Positions 1-11,820 of a stretch of DNA of 64,000 nt are shown here, piece after piece. Position 1 is the stretch's first letter. Each line of letters starts with the position of its first letter. Origin of the DNA: Cordilura impudica (Eukaryota; Arthropoda; Insecta; Diptera; Scathophagidae). Under the pieces are notes generated by a model. It worked only from the letters and a program-made list of their open reading frames with translations. It did no database searches and was not told the origin of the DNA. The translations under genes and the position numbers were made by a program. The DNA lies in the NCBI GenBank assembly GCA_963682025.1, contig OY821518.1:127972582-128036581 (forward strand), in the 5' to 3' direction.

Positions 1-902
1 ATTATTTGCGCATTTGAAATCATTTTGTATTTTATGAAATGTTTAAAGTGTATATGAATAATAAATAAATAAAATACTTAAAAAACATTTCTTATTCATC
101 TTCATGTTCAAATAAAGTCGTGTCATTTTCTTCCTCATCTTCACGACAAAGTATTGTTTAATACAAAAATTAATTTTTTTTCTTAATGTCTGAAGAGAAT
201 CAATATTAATAGAAACATTTGATGGCATTTTTATTCTTATGTCTATATATATTAGGTATTAAAGAATTTCAGCTACAGTGCTTGTTTTCGGAAAATTCAA
301 TATATCTACAACGACGGGATTTCATTGACTGAGTATTTGAAGTTAAGTACTTCTCGATTTCCTTTTTTTTAATATTCTTTTATTCAGAGTGTTTTGAAAA
401 AATATTGTCCACGCTGAGTTAAGAAATGTTTTAAATGTTGTTAAATTGAGATGGCAATGTAGTTCTAAGCTCATAAATAACATATTTTGTAAAGTCAATT
501 CACTTTTGTTTAAATATTTTTTTTCCGATTGTTCAATATTTTTGTACAAGTAGAAAATAAATAAATTTATGTTATTTCCAATTTCAAAACCCATCAAAAA
601 TGACATATTTTATTGAATATTACAACAGTTAGGACATGCTTGGACATGTTCTATATAACGTTGAACGCGTCTTGAAAAAACCTATCATGTCATATCCATA
701 TTGGATATGTTTATCTGGAAAATGAAAATATTTTCAAAAAACTAAAAAATAGACCTTTTCTAAAAACGGTCCAGCTCGGAATGGGTTAACGCTAGATCAG
801 AAATATTTTGGGAGTCGTTATAAAACAAACCAAGATAGATTTCTAGGGGGCACTATTTTCACTTTTTTTTCTCTCCATACAGTGTGAGTCGCTCTAATTT
901 TC
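1..902. other. A/T-rich stretch without recognisable gene
   Basis: Poly-T rich sequence with no protein, RNA gene or tandem array that I recognise. The longest open frame is 87 codons on the minus strand (606 down to 343). It has a basic C-terminal tail but no motif, so I treat it as chance or a very old relic. Confidence 0.5.
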
Positions 903-1570
903 AGTAGATAAAATTTTACAACTGCCTTCGGCTGAAACAACCAGACCTAGCACAATTAAATTTATTTATTTGAATTGATTCATAACATTTTAGAAATTTT
1001 AAGTTTCCCCCCACCAGTGGGGAGGAACTTTTAATACCCTAAAAACGTTTTTGGACACGCAACCACGTGACTCAGGACACGCATTGTCCACATCAGCCTT
1101 GTTTTCATCAGTTTCAAGAACCAAATCATCTATTGTACACAACCGTCTTGTTTCCTTATATCCTGGTGCGCGATTCAACAGAACGACAATTGTCCACAAC
1201 AGTCAACGGTCTCATCAGATTCGGTGACGTATTCATCAGGACATCTACTGTCCACACCGACATCGTACGCGATGCAACAGGATGTCAGTTGTCTAAAACG
1301 GTCATCGGTTTAATCAGAATGAAGGATTCATCAGTCGACAACAGACAACACATCAACTCCTCAGGACATTAAAATCGCAATATCTTCTGGATTTCTAAAA
1401 TGAGACGGACGACAGGAAAATAACAGTTACGTATTCTGATGAACGTCTGCGGCGATTGCAAGACAATGTTAGGAGACGGACTCAAAAACACAAGACATTT
1501 GTGATAATCCAATGAAACTCGAATACTTCTCGCAGGGCTACAACCACAACTCAGCACATTAGCCAACGAT
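903..1570 (+). mobile_element. BEL/Pao-like retrotransposon leader region, copy 1
   Basis: The stretch matches 6187..6850 along almost its whole length, sharing landmarks such as GGCTGAAACAACC near the start, ACCCTAAAAACG in the middle and CCAATGAAACTCGAATAC near the end. The other copy is followed by a BEL/Pao-like peptidase relic, so I infer that this is the LTR-to-gag-side part of the same family. Unlike the second copy it lacks the TTTGGTGACCCC segment that could serve as a tRNA primer-binding site. No intact gag frame is visible. It stops abruptly at about 1570, where LINE coding sequence begins, so the junction is chimeric. Family identity is inferred; the paralogy is seen directly. Confidence 0.55.
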
Positions 1571-2083
1571 CTACGTGAATGACCTGGTAGAACATTTATT
1601 GTTTTGCAATGTACACATATATGCTGACGATGTTCAGTTATATATAACTACTGGCATAAGCAGCATAAATGATTGCGTTGCAAAATTAAATTCAGATCTT
1701 AATAAGATTTATACATGGGCAAGTGCAAATGGTTTATGCCTCAACCCCTCTAAATCAAAGTGTTTGATTTTTACAAGAAGAACAATGACACTGCCTTTTG
1801 AACAACCAGAAAATTGAAATCGTATCAACAGCTAAAAATCTAGGTATAATTTTTAATGATAATCTCACATGGTCTAACCATCTTACTTCTGCTGCTGGGA
1901 GAACTTACTCAATATATAACCCCCCTTAACATTCGAATTTTGCTTGCAAAAACATATCTAATGCCAACACTACTGTATGGCTGCGAAATATATGCAAGCA
2001 CTGATTCTAAGAGTTATAAAAAGCTTGAGTCCACTTTCAATGCAATTTTAAGTTATATTTTCTATATTCGAAAATATGAGCCG
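1571..2083 (+). pseudogene. Non-LTR retrotransposon reverse transcriptase fragment (LINE family 1, copy 1)
   Basis: An open stretch from 1575 encodes the C-terminal part of a LINE reverse transcriptase. The catalytic YADDVQLY box is at about 1620, followed by the downstream SKSKCLIF segment. A frameshift at about 1817 moves the frame to one carrying KNLGIIFND and then LAKTYLMPTLLYGCEIYAS (1940-2010), the typical thumb region of jockey/CR1-like elements. The N-terminal fingers and palm and any endonuclease are missing, and the 3' end is cut at about 2080 by the Transib-like sequence on the other strand. Related fragments lie at 4556 and 15948. It cannot be functional. Confidence 0.8.
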
Positions 2084-3767
2084 ACATTTTCTTTGCAGTT
2101 TAAAACATTCAAGATTGTTCCCAATCTTTTCACGATTTGATTGTCAATTCCAGTGATTCTAGTTACTGCCTCATCATTTTCAAAAAATATCCTAGAAGTG
2201 TTTCCATCGTTTGAGTTACCGTATCCGTGCTTGGGACAGTCTACTTTTAGTCCAACTTGTTTAAAAAAGCATCTTGTATTTGCTTCTTTCTGATCTTTTC
2301 CTTATCCTTTATTGATGTATTTTCATCGAAGTTTTCCTCCTCTTGTTGTAGGGTATACACCAGTTTTAGCAAGAACTCCATACACCATATCCTTGCGTGC
2401 AATGGTGACATTCCATATTCGTAATTCTCCTCGTTTGTAGAATCGTTTAAATTACCAAAGTTCTTCTGACGCTTTTTGCAAATCGGGCATCACAATGTTG
2501 AGGTTGTTCCTGTCAGTTCGTTTACGACTTTTCCATCAACCATGGTCAGGTGGAACTCGTAATTGCATTCAATATGTTTTCCTTCTCCAATTTGCAGCTT
2601 TGTAGGCTTAATCTTGCTTATTTGTTCTTCAATGTCCTTCACCGTGGTCCTTACGAGTTCTGTCGATTCCCTTGCAAACTGAAACATTATTGGTCGGCAA
2701 TAATGCACTGATGACGGACGTGGATTATCCAGTGTAGGGAAACATCAGATTTTAGCCGCAAAGGAACAACAGATGCCATAAACATATTTCCGTCCAATAT
2801 TGTAGCGTCATCGGAAGATATCCTTTGCTTATAAACGCTTTGTCCGGATGATCCATCGCAGCCCCATTTGTTGATCAATGTCAGTTTCTCAGGAAGAATT
2901 TTCACCTCATTTTCAGGAAGACTCTCCAACGACCGTTTTGCTGTATGGCCCATTAGCTTTCACAGAGATTTCCGTAAACTCCGTATGCAGAGGTCGTGAA
3001 TTTATTTTGGCTTGCGTAATATGCTTGTATCCTGGTAAAACGACAGCCCTGTGTCGCATCAAGGATGCCCTTAGTATCTCATATTTTTCTTTGGAAAGTT
3101 GTAAGTCCATAAACAAGGCCAAGGCTTCTTCGGAACCATACTTTTTAATGTGTGCGTTTGTGGGCGTGGGAATGCTTTCCTTAATCCTTTTTAGTCGCAG
3201 TGGGCTTGCATCAGCAACAGATTTTGTAATCTGCGACCTAACTCTTTCACTATCCTCTGTATATTTAATAGACAGCGCGTCCGATAAATGCTTCGTGGTC
3301 AAGTCATTGATGGCATCGGCAAGTTTCCTCTTTCTTGTGAAAATTGAACACTCCTCAATACTTTTTTTTGGCCTTCCTTTTGCTCCTCTGGTTGATGTGG
3401 TGGGTTTATCTACTGCCAATATATCCAGGATGGTGTCTTCATTACGCCAGTCCTCGTATTTGGAGTTGAAGTTCTGAATGGTTTGATTAGATTTCACCCA
3501 TTTCGCCTTAATATTTGCATTTATCAGATAAAAATTATTTTTTATAATTTCGCTTCTCTCAATATTTCCGTATAAGCTATCAAGTTCTTCTAAAGCAGCT
3601 TCCGTGAAAAACTTTGGTGTGGTTGACCTTCTAAACAGTTCAAATAATTTTAAATTGTTCAACGCCATGTTTTCAGTACTTAAATTGTTTAACGTCATGG
3701 TTTCAGTACTTGTTGCGCCAACTTTCAGTCGTAGACTAATCCAGGCATTATGCTTATTTTGCAACAT
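2084..3767 (-). pseudogene. RAG1/Transib-like transposase, decayed copy 1
   Basis: Read from 3767 downwards, a 284-codon frame gives the N-terminal region (GRPKKSIEECSIFTRKRK near 3360, then ALALFMDLQLSKEKY near 3110). A frameshift leads to a frame at 2953..2687 with the first acidic box CDGSSGQSVYKQ (Asp codon about 2855-2857). A further frame at 2708..2490 carries YCRPIMFQFARES and MVDGK (second Asp about 2535-2537). After an in-frame stop comes CPIC, then SPLHARI and a degraded FFENDEAVTRITGID segment. These line up in order with the D600, D708 and C727-x2-C730 elements of vertebrate RAG1 and with Transib transposases. The C-terminal H-x4-H and catalytic Glu region is missing because sequence similarity ends at the LINE junction near 2083. 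It has several frameshifts and one stop, so it is dead. Confidence 0.75.
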
Positions 3768-4555
3768 ATAGGCTTATGCTACCATGCCTAAAAATTTACC
3801 TGTTCCCTGCATACATATGGATTTAGGCTGAATTATGCAATTTTGATATAATGCTCGTGTCTAAATAAGATTTGTGCCTACCTGGAGGGACCATAAGTCA
3901 ATATTGTTCTTGACCATTTGTAATCCAAAGTAATTTTTAAGTGAGGTGCGTACCTGCGAATTTCAATGAGTAGTATTTTGTGCATCCTGTGTCTGTAACA
4001 GAATATTGGGAGTAGACTTTGGCATAGGCTCGCAGGTAGACAACTGACTTAAAATGCAATTTTCAAACTATTAGATCAAACTATCAGTCGAAACATGTAA
4101 GGGATGCACGCCATACAATTTCTGCAACCATGTCCTTTTAACCTTTTTTACCTCTAGAAGCCAAACGGGCACGTACGGGCAGATAAAACCTTTTGAGTTA
4201 TGTAAAGAAATAATCAAAGAACATGTTTTGCAAATATGGCAAATATAGAAAAATATAAATTTTTTTTATTTTCCGTCAAAGTTGAAAAATAGTGAAAAAA
4301 CGGATAGTTTTGAAATAGTGATTTACCAGGAGAAACACAAAGCAAACAGTTAATTTTTTTTATCATTATACATTTAATAAATACATCAATCAATACAAAT
4401 AAAAAATAAGGCGATTCGTTACCTATTTTTCGTGATATTACACCTGAAATCGCAACAAATTGACTAAAAATTGTGTGTTTTTTTGAACACCGAATTCGGT
4501 CAACTTTCAACGATTATATCTTCTAAACTAAAAATGTGATATTATTAAGAGTAGC
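3768..4555. other. Gene-free stretch upstream of the Transib-like relic
   Basis: This is probably the 5' flank or intron of the neighbouring minus-strand transposase relic. I searched for a CACAGTGG-type terminus followed by CGNCG and did not find one here. No other repeat of the window was recognised in it. Confidence 0.35.
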
Positions 4556-5267
4556 ATATTTGAAATAGTTGAGAAGTTTCCTATAACATGGGTTTATTCA
4601 AAACTTCGTCGGCGCACATGAAAATTTTGATTTTTGCAACCTCGTTTGCTCTACGGGCGCCACTGTGCGGCGTAATATTTGAAAATTTTTTAAAGATAAA
4701 AACGCTACTGTTCTTATATAAAGTTCTACTTACACATCAGCCAACATATCTGTATGACAGACTCGTTTTTATGTGCACGGCTAGAAATCATGACATAATG
4801 TACATTAGATAAATATGTAGTATCCAAATGGCAATTTTATGTCTCCTCAATACGTCTTTGGAATTCGCTACCATCGTCCATTAAAATTATAAGCAACGCA
4901 ATGCATTTTAAGAGGGAACTTTTTAAATTTTTTAGCTTATCCTTTTTCTTATTTTTTTAAAAATTTTTTTTTTTTTTTCTGATCCGTTTATATTTTATAT
5001 TTTTTATTTAACTAATTTTGTTATTTTTATTTTTTTATATTATTTTATTTACTAATATTTGTATTAACATTTTTGGTTATAATTCGCTATTTTTTTTTTT
5101 CTTTAAAATTATTTAATATTTTTATATTTACCATTATTATTTTTTTAAGACAAATTTATTCAAATTTTCTATTTCAATTCAATGTAAAACTCCTATACTT
5201 TAATTATAAGATTATAAATCTTGTTGTATGGGAAATCATAAATAAATAAACTAAACTAAACTAAAAC
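4556..5267 (+). pseudogene. LINE family 1, 3' end copy
   Basis: Translation around 4680-4930 gives KTLLFLYKVLLTHQPTYLYD and then, after a stop and frameshift, a WQFYVSSIRLWNSLPSS-like segment. Both match the C-terminus of the copy at 15948. The 3' untranslated part ends with a conserved segment TTGTTGTATGGGA (also near 16678) and then a TAAA-rich tail at 5240-5267 with repeated ACTAA units, as expected for a jockey/CR1-type LINE end. A 53-bp Transib-type remnant interrupts it at 4615. The tail abuts a Helentron-like repeat at 5268, suggesting that the LINE copy was inserted into that repeat. Confidence 0.7.
4615..4667. mobile_element. 53-bp Transib-type remnant with perfect CGGCG target duplication
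   Basis: The sequence CGGCG (4610-4614) is followed by CACATGAAAATTTT. The right end reads GCGCCACTGTG followed by CGGCG (4668-4672). The right terminus read inward is CACAGTGGCGC, the classic Transib/RSS-heptamer start. The five-base duplication CGGCG fits the CGNCG target preference that I recall for Transib elements. Removing the insert joins the two halves of the LINE family 1 sequence. It is an extreme internal deletion derivative. Confidence 0.7.
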
Positions 5268-5740
5268 CAAATTTGAGAAAAATCTGTGCAATATTTTTGT
5301 TTTTTGATAGATTTAAGTGAAGATCGGGAAGCAGTTCTATATGGGGCCTATGACGAAGTATTGCACTCTAGGGATTATTTTTGGACTACTGATTACAATT
5401 TAGATCTTATGGTAATTTATGTCGATTTCATAGGGGCCATTTGCATGGGGACTAGGTCTGAACATATACCCATTTCACCAATTTGAATGGCGATCATCCT
5501 ATGGCCGATAAAAGTTTATATACCAAATTTCATCAAAATATATTCATATATGCGACCTGTAGTTTGATTACAAGGTTTACGTGGACACACAGACGGACGG
5601 ACGGACATTGCTAAATCCACTCAGAAAGTGATTCTGAGTCGATTGGTATAATAAAAGCTGGGTCTAGGTCAAATATTTTTGGTAGTTACCAACAGCAGCA
5701 CAAAGTCATTATACCCAAACCACATAGTGGTATAGGATAT
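5268..5740 (-). mobile_element. Helentron-like (DINE/HINE-type) repeat, truncated copy
   Basis: This copy keeps the middle of the family, the GACG microsatellite near 5590 and the subterminal motif TAGTGGTATAGG near 5728. It lacks the stem-loop end, because a LINE 3' tail abuts it at 5267. The family structure, seen in full copies elsewhere in the window, is: subterminal ATACCCTATACCA, a (GTCC)n tract, the inverted subterminal TGGTATAGGGTAT, a palindrome GTCGGTCTAGACCGAC, and an end in ACTTGTT. Conceptual peptides with repeated RTDGRTDG come from the microsatellite and are not proteins. Confidence 0.75.
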
Positions 5741-5776
5741 TAACATTGAGTTACGTGAGCATTTTTTAATGAATAA

Positions 5777-6153
5777 TCTATAATATTAATAGGCTAGGCG
5801 ATTTCTTGTGACCGATGTTTTGTTCTACCGTTTAATCCCGATTATGAACAAACGTATATTATTTGAAAGTTATTTCCTTTTAGCGGTTTTGCAGATATAC
5901 AGATTTTTTAATTTTTTCCTTTATTTTGAGTAAATTGCATTTAAAATTGCTACTAACACATACATAAAATTATATAATGCTATGTGTGTGTTTATAAAAT
6001 GTTTAAAGTGTATGTAATAAAAATGAGTTTGTTTTCTTGTGTTGATTTGTGAATTGGATGAAATTAATTAGCATACCTTAGGGGTGTTTATTTAATGAAA
6101 AAATAAAATGTCCTAGAATTTGTACTCGAATTTCGAGGGCTGGATTCTGCTAG
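5777..6153 (+). mobile_element. Short non-autonomous Helitron, copy 1
   Basis: The 5' end is TCTATAATATTAATAG directly after an A. The 3' end has the palindrome CTCGAATTTCGAG (CTCGAA at 6125) about ten bases before the terminal CTAG, which is followed by T (6154). This is the canonical Helitron plan: a TC start, a hairpin near the end, CTRR, and insertion between A and T without duplication. Two relatives occur at 11821 and 53202. No coding capacity. Confidence 0.85.
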
Positions 6154-6186
6154 TTTAGTATAAATAGTTCAATAAAAATTAAATAC

Positions 6187-7800
6187 ATGGTCAGTAGTTA
6201 AAATTTTACAACTGCCTGAAGGCTGAAACAACCAAAATTAGCACAATTCAATTTATCTATTTGAATTGATTCAAACTAGGTAATCGTTAACATTTTGGTG
6301 ACCCCAATGTTTTTAGAAGAAATTTTAATTTTGATACCCTAAAAACGTTTTTGTACACGCAATCACGTGACCCAGGATACACATTTTCCACATCAGCCTT
6401 GTTTTCATCAGATTCAAGAACCAAATCTTCTACAGTATACACAACCGTCTTGTTTCCTTATATCCTGGTACGCGATTCAACAGGACGCCAATTGTCCACA
6501 ACAGTCATCGGTTTAATCAGAATCTATGACGGCTTCATCAGGAACTCTATTGCCGGTGTCTTCTTGTTTCTTCAGATCCAGGTACGCGATTAAACAAGAC
6601 GTCAATTGTCGACAACAGACAATACATCAACTCATCAGGACAAAATTCCAATACTTTCTGGATCTATAAAATGAGACGGGCGACAGGAAAATAGCAGCTA
6701 CGTATTTTGATGAACATCTGCGGCGTTTACAAGAATTTTAGAAGCAATTTTAGGAGACGGACTCAAAAAACGGGACATTTGTGATAATCCAATGAAACTC
6801 GAATACTTCTCGCAGTGCTACAACCAAAAACTCAACACATTAGCCAACGATTACAATAATTTGTTCAATAATGTAGCTAACAGTCTCAGAGTGCAACTAG
6901 AATAACAATATAAAATAATCCATGAGAAACCAGAGCCCATAATAATAAACAAATCTAAGGCTACAACATCAATACAATATAATCTATATGAAGGTCAAGA
7001 ATCGCGTCATGAAGAAATCAGCAATACTAATGGTCCCGAAACACAGTTGGAGATCCAATTATCTCACATACAAACAAAGAAGTAAAGTCATCTACTTCCA
7101 ACGCAGTAGAAGTCACATATACAGCAAAAATGTCGCTTCGTGTGCCAGGGCTTTGCCTTGGTGGTAACAGTAAAAGTTATAATAACGGCTCCAAATGGTG
7201 CTTCAGTATTAGACTCGGTCTCACAAGTAAATATTGTCACTGAACGTCTTATCCAAAAATTTTCAATTTTACCAACAGATGCTTCTCTATGCGTTAGTTG
7301 TGTTGGCGAGCTACAGAAACGAGCGTCGGATAGGGTAAATGTCATTATGAAATCCCGAGACCACGTTTCGTAATTGTCTTGGAAGCACATATTCTTCCAA
7401 ATAAACAGATTGATATTTCTTCTTGGATTATTCCAAAGGACATCCAAATGGCGGATCCCTATTTCACAAGGAAGGGAAAATCGATATTTTACATTTACAC
7501 CTTGAAACTATCTGATCTCCCAATTTTCAAAATACTTATTTTCGCCGGATTGTGGATGGGCCTAGCAGATAAGACCCAACTCTTAACGCCTCTTCTGTAC
7601 TACCATGTGCAATATGGGAAAAGCCTACAACATTAGAAGAAACTATAGAGCTAATTTGGAGATGGACGATTTTGAGCCAAGTTAAGAAAGCCTTTCTCCA
7701 ACAGAAAATCCATCATTATTTTGAGAATCACATGCAATGGCGTATAGTAAATTCATTGGCCTTTCAAATTTCATTAAGTAAAGAATCGATCTCAACTTCC
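6187..7800 (+). pseudogene. BEL/Pao retrotransposon relic with aspartic peptidase fragment
   Basis: The left part (to about 6850) is a leader shared with 903..1570 and holds TTTGGTGACCCC at 6294-6305, a plausible tRNA primer-binding site after a TTAACA LTR end. From 7140 the plus strand encodes APNGASVLDSVSQVNIVTE (about 7180-7240), which is the BEL/Pao retropepsin region where DSGSQ is expected; here the active site reads DSVSQ. It continues, with frameshifts, into DISSWIIPKDIQMADPYF (about 7408-7465) and into a degraded segment ending near 7760 that resembles the start of the Pao reverse-transcriptase linker. Multiple stops and frameshifts show that it is dead. No reverse transcriptase or 3' LTR follows; hAT sequence begins instead. 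Confidence 0.65.
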
Positions 7801-9169
7801 AACTAATCAAATTTCCGCGTAACCGATAAAAGACATCGAAACTTTTGTGTGGTCCATATGTTGAGATTAGAATTCCAGATTCACTTTTTGTACCTCTGTT
7901 CTATTATTCAGTGAATAGGCTGTGGTGCTTGTAGCAGTCTCGCCGCGTTATTTAACAGTAATATCTTAATTTTATTTAGACTATGACAACGTCAGGAAAA
8001 AAACTAAGCGGTTCCCAGAAAGAAAACTGCAGCAAAAAAAAGCTCAGAAATCTATAGTAATAATGGAATCATACTTGGGAAAAAAATTACAAAAAGAAAA
8101 TTCAAAAGATAAAAAGGATGAATATGTAAAATTAGATTCAGAGTCAGAACCAGATTCAGGTTGTACACCTACTGCTGCTAAATTTTTATATACTAATAAC
8201 ACAACTCACCAAATATAAGACTCTGAAGAAAGTGGCCCAAGTACATAAGCAATGACAAATCCATGTTCACATCTAATAAAAATCACAGAAATTACAACAG
8301 AGACACTTGCTGTAATTCCCGACGTTCTGGAGCTCAAAGATGTTGCTTATTTAAAATTTAGTAACAATTTTCCAATAATATCGAACAAACTTCGAAGAGA
8401 AATGATTATTCGTGGATCAAAACGAAGCCAGTTTAAATGCAGCAACTAATCGTCTAATGCCAAAATCTTGGTTTTCTCGACGGGTCGGTAATGAAGAGGA
8501 AGGAACTGAAGTTAACCGAACTTGGTTAATATATTCACCAAAAAATAACGCAGCGTACTGCTTTTGCTGATAATTGTTTATTACATCAAATTCCGCCACA
8601 CAATCATCTTTCGTAACATCTGATGGTTTTAATAAATGGAAGAAAAAGATAAATGGAATAGCCATGAAAGAGATCCGAAGCACCGAAAATCACTTGCGAC
8701 TTGGAAAGAAACAGACGACAGATTAATAAGTAGAACGGGAATTGATATATCATTAGAAGCAAACATTCAGTCCGAAAAAGAATGGTGGCGAAATATATTG
8801 CAAAGAATATTAGCTTGCATGAGGTATTTAATTATACAAAATTTTCCTTTACGTAGCCATATTGAAAAATTAGCACTTCAAGATGGTACAAATGTGGGAA
8901 ACCTATTATCTTTACTTATATTTGCAGCTTACTTCGCTACTAGCAAATCATCTTAAACGTGCCACAAAAACTCTAAACTCTCATATTTATCACCACAGAT
9001 TCAAAGTGAATTCATTCATCTTCTGGCATCTACAGTCCGAAATCAACAAATAAACGATATCAAAGGAAATAAATATTATGGACTTTTGTTTGACTCAACT
9101 CCTGATATCGCTCATCGAGAACAAATCTCCCAAGTCCTTTGGTATGTAGATGTTGATTTTATCAATAAA

Positions 9170-9771
9170 CAAGTAAGAAAATTATAGTCGGTCTAGACCG
9201 ACTATACGATACCCTATACCATGTCCTATCTCTTAGGCCCAACTAACTGGACATAGAAAATAAGCAAACACCAAATTTGAGTCTGATTTTTAGTAATTTT
9301 TTTGGCTGCAGATATGAAAAAGTTCATATCTGATGCTATATCTATATGGTGACTAGGTCCGAAAATGGACCGATCCTGATCATGTTTGGTAAAGTCTCTT
9401 GTATTTTGCAAAAATTAATACAAACAAAATCTGAGAAGAATCAGTGCAATATTTTTGTTTTTTAATAGATTTAAGTGAAGATCGGGAAGCAGCTCAAAGG
9501 GATCATTTTTGGACTACCCATTAATGGAAGTAATGAACGCATACAAAACCCAATTTGAGTAAGATCTATATGACAATTTGGATCTTATGGCAATTTATGT
9601 CGATTTCATAGGGGTAATTTGTATGGGGGCTAGGTCTCAACATGGACCGATTCTCACCAATTTCAATAGCGTTCATCCCATGGCCGACAAAAGCTTATTT
9701 ACCAAATTTAATCAAAATATATTCATATTTGCGACCTGCCACATACCACATAGTGGTATAGGGTATAAAAA
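9170..9771 (-). mobile_element. Helentron-like repeat inserted in hAT relic, microsatellite-less copy
   Basis: Both ends are present: CAAGTAAG with the GTCGGTCTAGACCGAC palindrome on the left and TAGTGGTATAGGGTATA on the right. The GACG tract and its surroundings have been lost, because GCGACCTGC runs straight into the CCACATAGTGG end. It sits between the codons for INK and VSIKESF of the hAT relic. Just after the insert, GTTTCCATCAA is tandemly repeated. Confidence 0.85.
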
Positions 9772-10451
9772 GTTTCCATCAAGTTTCCATCAAAGAATCT
9801 TTTTTGGCTTTTATTGAAATAAATGCAAAAGATGCAGCCTCGACCGAAAATACAATTTTAGAAAATTAAATTCCGATTAAATTTCATTAACAAACTGCAG
9901 ATCGCAATGTTATGATAATGCTGCCGTGAATGCAGGTCATACATCTGGCGTTCAACAAAGAATAATGGGGAAAAAAAATCAGAAAATTGTGATAACCATT
10001 CATTGAATTTAGTAGGAGTTACTGCAGCAAAACAATATCCAATCGTTGTGACATGTTTTGGAATAATCGAAAACATATATCTTCTTTTCTCACGTTCAAC
10101 GTTACGATGGGAATTATTAATAAAATTCTTTAACAAAAACTGTCAAACGTGAATCTGAAACACGATTGAGCGCTAGAATACAAGCGGTTAGCGTTATCGT
10201 CTATGTGCTAGATAATATAGTAGAACTACTACAAGTGGCACCAGAAGTGAAGCTACAATTCTGTTGCAAAATATACTAACTTTTAGTTTCATAACTTTAG
10301 GAGGGTTGATCGTGTGCAGCTCAGATCACAAGATCCTAGAATGAATTTTAGAGAAGCGTTCCATGATCTTGAATCATTAGTGACTGAACTAGCCGACATT
10401 CGAGACAAGCTCTGTGAAGAGGCAATAGAAAAAGCATAGTCTCTTTATGAA

Positions 10452-11248
10452 CAGGTAAGAAAATTATAGTCGGTCCAGACCGATTATACGATACCCTATA
10501 CCATGCGTTTAGAGACCCTATCTCTCAGGCCCAACTAACTGGATATAGAAAATAAGCATATACCAAATTTGAGTGTGATTTTTATTCATTTTTTTGGCTG
10601 CAGATATGAAAAAGTTCATATCGGATACTATATCTATATGGGGACTAGGCCCAAAAATGGACCGATCCATGTTTGATAAGGTTTCTTGTATTTTGCAAAA
10701 ATATATACAAACAAAATTTTTGAAGAATCAGTGCAATATTTTTGTTTTTTGATAGATTTAAGAGAAGATCGGGAAGCAGCTCTATATGGGCCCTATAACT
10801 AAGAGTTGTCCCATAGGTATCATTTTTGGACTACTCATTAATGGATGTAATAAACACATACAAACCCAATTTGACTAAGATTTATATGATAATTTGGATC
10901 TTTTGGCAATTTAAGTCGATTTCATAGGGGTCATTTGTATGGGGGCTAGGTCTGAACATGGACCGATTCTCACCAATTTCAATAGCGTTCATCCTATGGC
11001 CGATAGAAGCTTATGTAACAAATTTCATCAAAATATATTCATATTTGCGACCTGCAGTTTGATTACAAAATTTACATGGACACACAGACGGACGGACGGA
11101 CGGACGGACATCGTTAAATCGAATCAGATAGTGATTCTGATTCGATCGGTATAATTAAAGATGGGTCTAGGTCAAATATTTTTGGTAGTTGCAAACAGCA
11201 GCACAAAGTCATTATACCCAAACCACATAGTGGTAAAGGGTATAAAAA
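10452..11248 (-). mobile_element. Helentron-like repeat, second insertion in the hAT relic
   Basis: A near full-length copy. The left palindrome is imperfect (GTCGGTCCAGACCGAT). The GACG tract spans about 11089-11110, and the right end GTGGTAAAGGGTATAAAAA contains a single change in the subterminal repeat. It interrupts the same hAT relic between its central and C-terminal parts. Confidence 0.85.
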
Positions 11249-11820
11249 TGGGATAATGATACAATACGTGTAAGAAGACGCCGCAAAATGCCCGGAGAAT
11301 TGGCTAGAGATGTTGGTCTTTCCGCTGAAAGTGAAATCTACACGATTAGACATTGAAAATGATTTAACAAGGATAATGTTTATATCGACCTTTAAAAAAA
11401 ATTTAAAAATTTGGGTGAATTTTATAATACAGATTTCAACGGAATAGAACTCTTTATCGAAATATGTGACTGCAGCAGTAGAAAAGAAATTGAACCAAAA
11501 ACTCCATTAGAATTTCTTAATTTTATAATCTCGTACGGAGAATATATTTTTCCAAACCTGAGGGTAGCACTTCAATTACTCCCGACTATCTCAGTATCAA
11601 TTGCAAGCTGCGAACGTTCATTCAGCAAATCAAAATTACATTTGACACATCTACGATCAACGATGAGATAAGATCGCTTAAGTGACCTAGCATTTTTAAG
11701 TGTGGAAAGAGATAAATTTGAAATGATCAACTTTGATGATATTATTGATAAATTTGCTTCATCAAAAGCGAGGAAAATTTATACATGGTGATTTGTTTTA
11801 TTAATGTATTATTATTATTA

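Larger units (their letters stand above)
7909..11790 (+). pseudogene. hAT transposase relic (ZMYM1/DUF4371-like), split by two repeats
   Basis: Pieces of one hAT protein occur in order. At 7983 comes a Lys/Ser-rich N-terminus. At 8640-8950 is the segment WKETDDRLIS...EKEWWRNILQRI. At 9070-9160 is YYGLLFDSTPDIAHREQ with the first catalytic Asp region. From 10000 comes HSLNLVGVTAAKQYPIVV, and at 11540-11790 the C-terminal dimerisation domain with SIASCERSFSKSKLHLTHL. Helentron-like repeats interrupt it at 9170..9771 and 10452..11248. Removing the first restores an INKVSIKESF-like reading. Stops and frameshifts occur throughout. A possible left terminus CAGTGAATAGGC lies at 7909, but I could not find a matching right terminus, so the element limits are uncertain. 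Confidence 0.75.

Noticed and set aside
343..606. 87-codon minus-strand frame as a gene
   Set aside because: No motif, no supporting context and low-complexity composition.
2878..3477. 199-codon plus-strand open frame
   Set aside because: It is antisense to the RAG1/Transib-like relic, which carries recognisable motifs on the minus strand.
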